Origin: Micractinium sp. NFX-FRZ
Lineage: Eukaryota > Chlorophyta > Trebouxiophyceae > Chlorellales > Chlorellaceae
NCBI GenBank assembly: GCA_029339195.1
Contig: JAPTJF010000066.1
Location: forward strand, 124,001 to 188,000
DNA length: 64,000 nucleotides
Direction of reading: 5' to 3'
Position numbers and translations under genes: made by a program. The first letter of the stretch is position 1. Each line of letters starts with the position of its first letter. Below the pieces are notes generated by a model that was given only the letters and a program-made list of their open reading frames with translations, made no database searches and was not told the DNA's origin. Of this stretch, positions 42,201 through 52,113 are shown piece by piece.

Positions 42201-43690
42201 TGGCGGCCAGCAGCGTGCGGCCGACGGCCGCCAGCAGCGGCGCGTCGCGCGCAAACCAGCCGACTGCAGTGCAGCAGACACACAGGGGAGCAGGGCGACG
42301 GGGGTTAGTGAGCACAGGCAGGTGCAGTGGCGCTGTGAGGCAAGCTGGGCGCAAGTGACAAGCTCTTGCTAGGGCGAGAGGTGCTCAATGACACTGGGCC
42401 ACCCCCATCCTTTGACATACAGACCCAAATCGCAACCAATCCCAGTCTGAATGCGCCGGCCCCACCTGTGTCAAAGGAGGGCGCCAGGGGGGCCGCGCCC
42501 GCCATGCTGCAGGGTTGGCGGAGAGGCAGGGGCGCTGTGTGAGCGGACGCGGTACTGCAGGTCATGGTGCAGCTTCTGCATGGCATCCATTTCCGGGCGA
42601 GCGCGCCTGCAGGCAGTAAGCGTCCGGTGCCGATCCAGCAGGCAGGCAGGGATCACAGGCAGGCCGCGCCTCACCTGACCCTGCCGTGGGTGGGGCGGCA
42701 GGCAAACACGCCGCAGAAGGAGGCGGGCACCCGCACAGAGCCGGCGGTGTCGCCACCCAGCGCAAACGCCACCTCATCTGTTGCCACGAGCACCTGCAGA
42801 CGGGGAGCGATGTAATAGACAGCGGACGGCTTGATCAGGCTTGCCCCCCTGGCTGGGGCTGACGGGGGCAGCCTGGGCTGCCAGGGTGGCGGGCCAAGAG
42901 GCGCGCAGAGCAGAGAGTGGCACTGAGGCGGCGGCGCGAAGGTGCACAGGCCCCCGAAGAGCACGCCTGGTGCTTTGGCATGACGCAGGCAACCCATCAT
43001 CTGCCCTCCCCACCCACACACGTGCGCACTGGGCGGCCTGGCCTCCCACCCGCCTCACCGCTGAGCCACTGCTGCTGCCGCCCGGGGCATGGCCTGGAGC
43101 GGCCGGGTTGGCGGGGGTCCCATAAAAAGTGTTCTCCCCCGAGAAGTCGTAAGCGAGCTCAGTCATGGACGACTTGCCTGCCAGGTTGGCGCCTGCGCCC
43201 AGCAGGGCCTGCAGGTGGCAGGTGGGCCAAGTGGGACGGCGGTAGGGCGGTCAGCAGGGGGCGCGCACTTGTGGCGTGCATGCCTGGGTGGCCCGGTGAG
43301 GGAGACGCCCAGCGAGACACAGATTGACTGCCTTTCCGGGGTATCAAGCAGGAGGGCTAATGCGTGCTCACCTGGACTGCGGCCGCGGTGGCTTGCGGGG
43401 GCGGGTGGTCCTTGCGCCAGCTGGGGTTGCCCAACCCGGTGCGGTGCCCTGCCACCTGCACAGGGGCGGGGGGGCAAACACGGAGCAGGGCGTAACACAT
43501 GTGATACAGATCTGATCCTCTGCAACGCCTCCAGAAACCCGATCTGGACTCAGCGCACGCCACGCCTATGTGTGGTGCTCACATCGAAACAGTCCTTGGC
43601 GGCAAACGCCAGCCCAGCCAGCGGCCCGTCGGCGCCATCGGCGCCCGCCACCACTGCAGACCGGTCAGCCCAGGCGCGAGAACCGTCCAT
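39197..43690 (-). CDS. AMI1-like amidase fused to a C-terminal YCII domain
   Basis: Amidase-signature hydrolase most like plant AMI1 (indole-3-acetamide hydrolase). Exons: 43690-43583, 43455-43372, 43208-43059, 42793-42675, 42506-42466, 42263-42139, 41980-41804, 41572-41511, 41264-41113, 40903-40809, 40568-40496, 40218-40082, 39729-39616, 39379-39197, giving 539 residues. The Ser-cisSer-Lys triad is Lys32 (FAAKDCFD), Ser109 (PGGSSSGSA) and Ser133 ([13 protein letters not shown]), with the AMI1 spacing of 77 and 24. Other AMI1-like blocks are [11 protein letters not shown] and TVGWFARD. From about residue 442 a YCII-like alpha/beta-barrel domain follows: [62 protein letters not shown]. The fusion is unusual. 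Intron 6 uses a GC donor (CAG/GCAAGT). The natural amide is unknown. Confidence 0.85.
39511..39640 (-). repeat. Duplicated exon 13 end and donor in amidase-YCII intron 13
   Basis: gccccaccttggcctgcagg followed by tctgcc occurs at about 39516 and 39611. On the minus strand this is the exon 13 end DLQAK plus its donor, present twice. Confidence 0.85.
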
Positions 43691-44413
43691 CCTGCGGGCA
43701 GCATGATGTTGCGTGCCGAAGCTGTGGGCTTCCATTTTACGAGGATTGGCGCGCTGCAAGCGTCTGCGCGAGGGCCCCGGCCGTACCCCCGCCTGGCAAG
43801 TGTCTCACCTCCCCAGTGTGCCAGATGATGTTGTCGAAGGCACTACGCCAGGAAAGGGCCTCCGCCATCCTTTCCCATGCCCTGCCACTGTGCGGCCCTG
43901 CCACATCAGCCCAGCTTCCGGCCGACTCCCAAGCTCAGGGCTGGCCCCTAGGCAACCTGGCACAGCTTCCGGCCGGCTCCCATGCATTCATGCAAGCCGG
44001 ACTGAAGGGGAGGTAAAGGGGGACCAGGGCGACAGTCCAGCCATCTCTCGCCAGCCGCTGCCAGCCGTGCAGCTCACCTTGCCGATCGCTGCACGAGTCC
44101 AGGTTGGTTCCCTCAGTTGACATGCACGTGATAGCTTGCGGGAGGGCTCACCTCCCGTCCAGCAGGGGCCAGCACCTCTTCAAGCTCATTGCGCCTTGCA
44201 TGGTCCGCGCCTCCCGCGGCTCGCACCCTGCATTGTTGCTGCAGCCCGCGCTGAAGCCGGTCTGTGGCCTCCCCTCTGCCTGGCCCGGCCTCACAACCCG
44301 CCCACCGCCGCCGCCACCGATGAACCCTCTGCTCTGCGCCGCTGCTCCCTGCCCTGTCCCATTCCCTTCCCCACTGCTCCTCCCCCGCCACCTCTGCAGC
44401 ACAGCCTCCAGCC
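43691..44413. promoter_or_regulatory. Divergent promoter region, amidase-YCII / AZG permease
   Basis: 723 bases between opposed start codons with no convincing exon. A 54-base tandem duplication (cagcttccggcc motif at about 43912 and 43966) lies in the middle. Confidence 0.4.
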
Positions 44414-47400
44414 ATGGGCTTCTTCGATGAGTTCAAGCCCGCGCCATTCCCCAAGGACCGCAGCCTGGGCGGATGGTTTGAGTGGAAGGTGGGTTCAGGG
44501 GGGCCACGCGCCACTGGCGCACCTGCGGGCTCTTCTTTGACTTGGGGTGCGCCCGTGGTAGCGCCAGCGCCAATGGATGGGGTGGTCCAGGGCGGCAGGG
44601 GGCTGTCAGGCAATCATATGGCCCGCACGCCTGCCCCCGTCAGCATTGCCCCTGCCCAGCTGGCGTCCCCTACCATCTCCACCTACCCAGCTCCTGGTTT
44701 GGTGCCTCCCTCCCCCAGCCTGGGGCAGCGCAGCCTGCGCACCAGCCTGCCCTCCGTTGCCCCGGCAATTCTGCCCTGCCCAAACCGACCATCTCCCCCC
44801 CTCCCTCCCAGCCCCGCTGCAGTTCCGCACGCACCAAGAGGCGCGCCCCCAGCGAAACCACCAACCTCACGTCTCATCGCACTCTGGCCCCTCCCTCCCT
44901 CCCTCCCTCCCGCTGCAGTTCCGCATCAAGGAGCGCGGCTCCACTGTGACCCGCGAGGTGCGTGCAGGCCTCGTCCTCTTCCTCGTCTCCGTCTTCTCCG
45001 TCCTCCTCAACCCCGTCATCCTCAGGTCAGGGGCGCAGCCGGCCTGTGTTGTGAGGGAAGGGGGGGCGTGGAGGGGGCATCCCCAGGCGGTGTGTGGGGC
45101 GCTGGGGAAAGTCGGGGGCATTGCACTGGCTGAGGAGGGGCACGCCCTCTTTGCAGAGGGCGGGCGGGGCGCAGCGCGGCGCAGCGCCGCTCGGAGAAAG
45201 CCGGGCCCGCCCTGCCGGCCCTGGCCTGCCCTGCTGGGCAGGCAGCCTCGCCACCTGGACCCTGCTCGTGCAGACAGCCGACTCCCTCCTCCCCTGCTTT
45301 GCCCCTCCCAACTTGCAGTGGCGCGGGATCCGGATACAACACCGGTGAGTTGAGACCAGCCCCCCGCAGCCGTGCCACACCCTGCCCCCTGCTCCCCCCA
45401 CCCCAGCTCACTGCCAGCAGCACTGGCTCGCCCTGAATGGCCTGCCTGCCTGCCTGCCTGCCTGCTTGCCGCGTGCATTGCCTGCCCACCTGCCAGCATG
45501 GCTGGTCCTGGGAGGAGGACGGTATGGCAACCGCAACCGCCCCCCTCCCCTGTTGCCCCCACGCAGGCATGCCCCCCACCGATGTGGCGCTCGCTACTGC
45601 GTGAGTGCCCCGCTGCCTGCACTGGCTCCGTGCCGGCAGCAAGCCCGTCGCGCCCCTCACTTGCCTGCCCTTGCCCTGCCACCGCCTTGGTTTCATGGCA
45701 TCCAAAGTGTCTGCTCTGCTCTGCTCTGCTCTGCTCTGCTCTGTGGAACCCCACACATTTGCCTTCACCTTGCCCTCCTTGCCCACCCCCTTCCTGCCTG
45801 CAGTATCTCTTCCGGTGCTGGCACCCTGACCATGGGCCTGTTTGGCAACTACCCCTGGGTGCTGGGCGTGCAGCTAGGGTGAGCCCCTCTGCCTGCCCTG
45901 CCTGCCCCACAAGTTGCCTTTGCTGCCCGCCCTGTCCCCGTGCACTCGCGTTGCTGCTTGCTGCTGCCGGCACAGCCCCGGGCCTGGGCGCCCCTTGCTG
46001 CTGGGGTCACACAGCAAGGGGTCTGCCTACCTGCCTGCCTGGGAGCCTCGTTTGGGGTGCGGCCCACACGTCCTGCCTGCCATGCGTGCACAGCCATGAC
46101 GCACACCTCCCCTCTCACCCTCAACCCTCCCTTCCCCTCTCCTTCCCCCCCAATTTTGGATGACACAGGACCAACACATACTTTGTGGACTCTGTGCTTG
46201 GTCAGCAAGTGTGCGGCGCCAACGCTTTCTTCACCCCCAACGACCAGACCACCTGCCCCGGCCTGCCCTGCACGTGAGAGCCACACGCCACCAGCCAGCC
46301 CGCAGCCCAGCCCACGCACAGTGTGCCCATGCATGCATGAATGTGAACTGTCCCTGCGTGCCCAGGCGCCATTTCGGGGCATGTCGAGGAGCAAGGCACA
46401 GCAGCCTTGGCCCTGCCGCCTGGGCTGAGCATCCCCTCCCCCTTCCACTCACCCACCCCGCCCGGCTGACCCCTCCTCATCTCCCATGCACCCCCCTTTG
46501 CCTGCAGCTGCTCAGAGGGCGCTGATGGCCAGCAGACTGTGGACCAAGTTGGGACCGCTGAGAACCCAGGTGAGGGCGGGCGGGCCACATTCAGCTTGCA
46601 CTCCGAGCTCACGTTGTGATCAATACAGCACCCTGGGTGCGGCATTGAGTGGGGGATCAGGGGGGCTTGGAATGCGGCGTCACGTCGCAGCCAGCATGCC
46701 AGCCAGCCAGCATGCATGCACTTACACGCAACCCCCCCAGGTTCAGTGCCCCGCTGCCATGTGCTTGCCACAGCCCCATAGCCTGCTCAGCAAAGCCCCG
46801 GTGCCGTGCATCCTCCCGCCACCTGCAGGCCCCTGCTTTGGCACCAAGAACACCTGCCTCGGCTCCAAGGTGCGCCTTCCTGTGAACACTCGGTGTGCAG
46901 ATGCAGGCGGGAGGGCTGCGTTGCAAGCATGCAGGGGCCAGCCTTTGAGCCTCAGGGGCCGACGAGTGCTTGTGCAAGTGAAGTTGAGCGCCAATAGTGC
47001 AATTTGCCGGCGGGCATCGCCTCGCCTCACTCCTGGCACCCCCCGCCAGGCACGCCCCTGCCTCACACCCCCCGCCGACCATTCTGCTCCCCTGCCTGTT
47101 CCCCGCTGCAGATTGCGTACCAAAAGGCCCTGGCTGCCACCTTCCTGGAGGGCCTGGTCTTCTTCATAGTGTGCATCACCGGCCTGCGCGCCATCATCCT
47201 CAGGTGGGGTGTGCACACCGGAGCAAACTTTTGCATACCTCCATTGTTTTGATTGTTTGCACTCCCGCGTGCCCGCACACACAAACAGAACCCCAATAAG
47301 AAGGACTGGGAGGAAGATAGTTTACATGTTCCTTTTGTTTTTCCTTGCAGGCGCATCCCCCGCTGCATCCTGATTGCCGGCGCCGTCGGCATCGGCCTCT

Positions 47401-50400
47401 TCATCATGATTGTCGGCTGGAGGGGCATGGTGAGTCGGGGGGGGCAGTTGGCCTGGATTGGATGGGCACTTCTGAACTGCCAGGCTTGAGCAGAAGCAGG
47501 GCACATGACGGCGGCAGCGCAGCAAGCACCGGCGCGTGCCAGGCTGTGTGACCTGCCTGCTGACGGCCGCGAGCTGGCACGCTTGTACCTCCAAACATCC
47601 CGACTGGTTGACCGATTGCTTGGTTCCCGTCTCTGCCCTGCCACCCTGCCCCCCGCAGGGAGTCATTGTGGCAGACAAATACCCCAACCTGACCCGCCTG
47701 AACACCGAGACCCAGTACGGCCCCTCCGGCTGGGGGGATGGCAGCGTGCACACCGGCATCGGATTCAACAGGTGGGCTGCATCACGATGCAGGCTGGGGC
47801 CGGCTCCTGCACCTTGCATCAACACGTCAGGGATGAAATGAGTTGTCCTGGCTGGTTGATGCACCAGTTTGGTGCAAGATGCGCATCTGCACTGGGTGCC
47901 CCTGCACACCGCGCTCACTGGCACCCTCCCGACCCATCTCGCCCCGCCCCCCACCCCTGCAGCTGCACCATGCTGCTCAACCTGCCGCCCTACGGCCCCG
48001 TCTGCCCCTGGCTGGCCGTGGGAGGCCTGGTGTTCACAGCCATCCTGATGCTGTGGAACGTGCCCGGCGCCTTCCTCATGGGCACCCTGTTCACCACCTT
48101 CATCTCCTGGATCGTCTTCCCGGAGAAGGTGTCCGAGGGAGGCCTGGTGCCCGACAAGGTGGCCTACGCCCCCAAGTTCAGCGGTGAGTGCATTTTCTGG
48201 ATTGGGCACTGGGCAAGAGTTTGTATTGGGATTGGGAGATGGGTGTCATATGAGCGTAATCAACCTCACTACAAGCAGGCCCAACCGTGTGGGCGGTGTC
48301 GTGCTTGCGTGCCCGGGGCAAGGCCTGGCAAGGTGGCCCCCGCCCCCAGGTTCACCGGCGAGTGCCCCTCACCATGTGCCCAAAGCGGGCCTTGCCGGGT
48401 GTGCCTTTTCATGCAGCTTGAGCCTGCGCAGCTCCTCGCGGTCTGCCCTTCTCACCGGCCATGCCTGCCCCTCACAGCCTTACGAGGCACAAGCTTGCCC
48501 ATCATACCGGCGCCTGCCCTTCACACACCTGCCCTCGCTCTCTTTGGCTGCCTGCAGAGACCGCCGGCTCCCTGAGCTTCGACTGGAGCGGCCAAGTGGG
48601 CCCCCTCATTGGCGCCTTTGTCACCTTCCTCTGTGAGCCTCCACCCACGCTGTGCTGTGCCGTGCTGTGCTGTGTGTGCTGTGCTCATGTTGCTCGGTCG
48701 CCGCAGCGTGCTTGGGGCCAGTGTGAGCCTCCATCCACTCTGGGCAGCCGCTGCCTCCCCCCGGCAGACAGACCCGTGTCCACTGCTCCCTGCCGCGTGC
48801 GCGTCCCCGCCCTCACGATTCCCACGCACACCTTGCTGTCCTGACCGAACATTATTGCCTCACTGCCTGCCCCTGCCCCCCATCCCCATGCAGACCTTGA
48901 CTTTATTGGCTCCGCCATCACCTTCTGCTCCCTGGGACAGATGAGCGGCCTGCTCAACGAGGCGGGTGAGGCGCCCTGCTGTGTGTGCTGCGTGCTGTGT
49001 GCTGTGTGTGCTGGCAGGTGTGTGTGGGGTTGTGTTCTGGGTGTGTGTGTGGTGTTTGCGTGTTGTGTGGTGGTGGGGTGGGGTGGGGGTTTTGTGAGGT
49101 CCGCCTGCTCGCCTGTACCGCATCCCGTTGTAGCTCCGCCCTGCCTCCTTTCTGACCCTTTACACCCTCCCCTCCCTCCCCTCCTTGCCCCTGCTCCCCG
49201 CAGGCGACATCCCAAACTCCAACATCGCCTTCATGTCTGACGCCGTGGCCTCCATGATGGCGGGCCTGCTGGGCAGCTCTGGTGAGTTGATGGAATGAAG
49301 TGGCCTTGGGATGTGCATGGGAGAGGTGGCATGTGATGAGATGATTGAATGCATCGATGTGGGCTACCCTACCCCTAACCCTATCGGCCTTTGGGATGCG
49401 CATGGGAGCTGGGCAGCTCTGGTGAGTTGTTTCGATGAGCTGGCCTTTGATGCTCATGGGAGAGGTTGCATGGGAGCTGGGCAGCTCTGACGAGGGCCCT
49501 TACTGGCTGGCCTGGGAGGCATGGGAGAGCTTGTCGCAGAGTTGGATGATTGGCCGCTCACGCCATTGCGTTCGGGCTGCGGCGTGCCGCTACTGCAATC
49601 ACCAAAGACTCTCTACTTTGCTGTCAATATTGTGCCTCCTTTCCCCGCCCGCCCCCCCCTCCCCTGCAGCCATTGTGTGCTATGTTGAGTCAGCGGCAGG
49701 CATGCGGGAGGGAGGCAGGACGGGCTTTGCGGCTGTCATCGCCGGCATCCTCTTCTTTGCCGCCTCCTTCCTCTCCCCGCTGTTCGGACAGATCCCCGCG
49801 GTGGGTGGCCTGTGCTGGGCCTGCTGAGGCGTGGACAGGCTGCTATGCTGGGCAGCGGAGGTTGCGATGAGCGGTCGGCGACCTCTGCCAAGTGGCTGCC
49901 ATGCCATAAGCAACCTTTGCCGCTCCCAACTGCCCCCTGCAGATTGCAACAGGACCTGTGTTGGTACTCGTCGGAGTGCTAATCGTTGCCAGGTCCGAAT
50001 GAGTGGTCTGAACTGGTGGGGCCTCCTCACCCACGCCTGTCCCAGCCCACCTGCCCGCCCACTCTCCTGCCCTCTGCCTCCCTCCCCTTAAATATTATCA
50101 ACCTGCAGTGCTATCCCCGACATCCAGTGGGAGGACTACTCCGAGGTCATCCCAGTGCTGGTGGTGAGTGGCGGGGGGTGGCTCCAGGGGGAGACGTGCG
50201 TCATGTCACGCCGCTCTGCATGCCGTGCGTGCTGTGCATGCTGTGCATATTGCACATGACAGCGTGCTGTTCAGGAAGCCAGCAGGAAATCAAGCCGGAA
50301 GCAACTGAGTCGCAGCGTGCGCACAAGGTGCACCATCCTTCAGCTGGCCCCCACGTTTCGCGGCCCCACCTTCCTCCCCCTCTTACCCTTTGCCCCTCCC

Positions 50401-51244
50401 AGACCGCCACCATCATGGTGACCACGAACAACATTGCCTACGGCATTGTCGGCGGCATCGGCGCCTACCTCGTCACCAAGCTGTTCACCTACCAGCTGTT
50501 CAACTTCCAGAAGAGCTGGCCAGGTGGGTGTGCCCCGAGCAGGCCTGAGGCCACGTGGACACCCTATCCAGCTGGGGACATGCGCATCACCCTGAAGCTG
50601 CCCGTGCATAGGGAGCGCCTTGCAGAGGGAACGAATGCTCGGTGCATCTGGCACTAGGCTCCGTTACACGTGCCTGCTGCTGCATGCCCCCCTCGACTCC
50701 TGTCCTCTATTGACACCAGCCATCCCACACCCCCCTGCTTCGTGTCCCCTGCCACCGTCCCGTGTGCAGGCTACAACCTGTACCAGCGTTGGAGCTCCAC
50801 CTACTCCATGTTCATGCCCCTCCCCGGCTGGAACTGCGACATGGGTGGGTGCCAAGTGGAAGGGCCGCCTGCCCGCCCGCCCCTGTCTGGCCCACCGCCC
50901 GCCCGAGCGTGCACCCACCCTACTAGCGCTGTCTTCCACGTTGCACCTGCCGGTTGCCCCACCCTTGCCCCCACCCGCGACCCACACTCAATTCTGGATC
51001 CCACCGACTTGCGACACCTCCTTCTCCTTCTGCATCCCTCCCTGCCCCTCTCTGTGCAGATGGCAAGATGACGTACGAGGAGGCGCTGCGCAAGGCGATG
51101 GGATCCAAGCACATCGACACCCCGGCCGCCCACCCCTCCCCCTCCGACCCCTCCACCGACGGCAAGATCGAGGCCGCAGAGAAGGGCAGCGGCAGCATCC
51201 CCGGGGAGTCGGCGCACAACGGCAACGCCGCCTTCAACGCCTGA
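44414..51244 (+). CDS. AZG-type purine (adenine/guanine) permease
   Basis: Polytopic NCS2-family transporter expected to import purine bases, with about 11-12 membrane helices. It has 21 exons: 44414-44488, 44919-45025, 45319-45344, 45567-45600, 45804-45878, 46169-46273, 46508-46569, 46829-46869, 47112-47203, 47351-47429, 47659-47771, 47963-48183, 48558-48632, 48894-48965, 49204-49281, 49670-49800, 49943-49992, 50109-50163, 50403-50523, 50770-50844, 51060-51244, all in phase for 623 residues. Signatures: FRIKERGSTVTREVRAG, NPVILSGAGSG, PTDVALATAISS, SSAIVCYVESAAGMREGGRTG (shown in two parts here), ATGPVLVLVGVLI. A Cys-rich loop (CPGLPCTCSEGADG) sits between early helices. The soluble C-terminus (residues about 565-623) is hydrophilic. 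Two exons are only 26 and 34 bases. Introns 1, 12 and 15 contain exon-edge copies. Substrate choice within purines is inferred from the family. Confidence 0.88.
48162..48375 (+). repeat. Duplicated exon 12 end in AZG intron 12
   Basis: caaggtggcctacgccccca at 48157 recurs at about 48330 as caaggtggcccccgccccca, followed in both by gttca(g/c)cgg(t/c)gagtgc, so the donor region is copied but its GT is lost. Confidence 0.75.
49268..49490 (+). repeat. Duplicated exon 15 end and donor in AZG intron 15
   Basis: ctgggcagctctggtgagtt is present at about 49269 (true exon end) and 49410, with a third decayed copy near 49478. The first two have identical donors. Confidence 0.85.
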
Positions 51245-51453
51245 GCGGCGGCTGAACACACCTGGGGCCTGCGGCTGGCCTGCTGCTGGACGTGCAGCCA
51301 CGTGCATCCCCCCCGCGACGTGGCGCATGGAGCCTGCCGCTGCCGCTTGCAGTGCACGGCGCCGTGCTGCCTCCTTGCCCAAGGCCGCTACCACGCCTGC
51401 GCCTGCCTGGCCTTGGTGCGTCATCCCCTCTTCTTCCCTTTTCAACCAACAGC

Positions 51454-51493
51454 ACTCTCTCTCTCTCTCTCTCTCTCCCACTCTCTCTCTCTC
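51454..51493 (+). repeat. CT dinucleotide microsatellite
   Basis: About 18 CT units interrupted once by ccca, in the 3' UTR of the purine permease gene. Confidence 0.9.
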
Positions 51494-51891
51494 GCCCCCT
51501 GTTGCCACACTGCTCTCACACCCTGCCTCTTCTCCCTGCGTACACCGCACTCTTCCAGTCTCCACTCCCCTGCTTCACCCGCCCTCCCCAGGAAACCCAA
51601 CCCCAGCCCAACACCCCCCCTTTCATTTGCACCCCCTCTGCCTTAGCGCCCGCCCGGCCTGCCCGCCCTCCCCGCCGCTGCCCTGCCCTGTACGCTAGCC
51701 GCCCGCGCCCCCCACCCCCCCCTCTCTCACAGCATGCCAACCCCACACTTGTGTCCCCATCTGGCTGGGCCTTTGGCAGCCTGTGTGCAGTACGTTTACA
51801 CAACCCGTACACCTTCTGTTCCAAGCTTAAAGTCGGTACGCCCTGGTAACTCGGGCCCCCCTGTATTCACAGCAGGGCGCCCACGCCCCCA

Positions 51892-51896
51892 TGTAA
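51892..51896 (+). terminator. TGTAA poly(A) signal, AZG permease
   Basis: TGTAA 648 bases past the stop codon. Confidence 0.45.
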
Positions 51897-51936
51897 GCAG
51901 CAGTACAGCCGCAGTGAGCAACGAAATGGGGTGGTA

Positions 51937-51941
51937 TTACA
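51937..51941 (-). terminator. TGTAA poly(A) signal, bZIP-like gene
   Basis: TGTAA on the minus strand 173 bases past the stop codon. Confidence 0.45.
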
Positions 51942-52113
51942 AGGCAACTACAAGTGGTGTGCTGCTACGACGCCGGCCAAAGAATGAAAGAGGAAACTGT
52001 AAAGAAATTGGATGGTTGTAGGCTTGAGTTCAAGGTTTGGTTCTTATTCGCGCTCGGGTTTCGTGTGGGCAGCTGTAGCGACAGCAGCAGCCCAGGGCAG
52101 CTCTCACAGCCGC

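Larger units (their letters stand above)
51245..52113. other. Convergent 3' UTRs of AZG and the bZIP-like gene
   Basis: No gene is seen. The plus-strand transcript likely ends after TGTAA at 51892 and the minus-strand transcript after TGTAA at 51937, so the two 3' ends nearly touch or overlap by a few tens of bases. A CT microsatellite lies in the AZG 3' UTR. Confidence 0.5.

Noticed and set aside
49364..49385. Telomere-like ccctacccctaaccctat
   Set aside because: Only about three imperfect units inside an AZG intron; too short to be a telomere tract or chromosome end.
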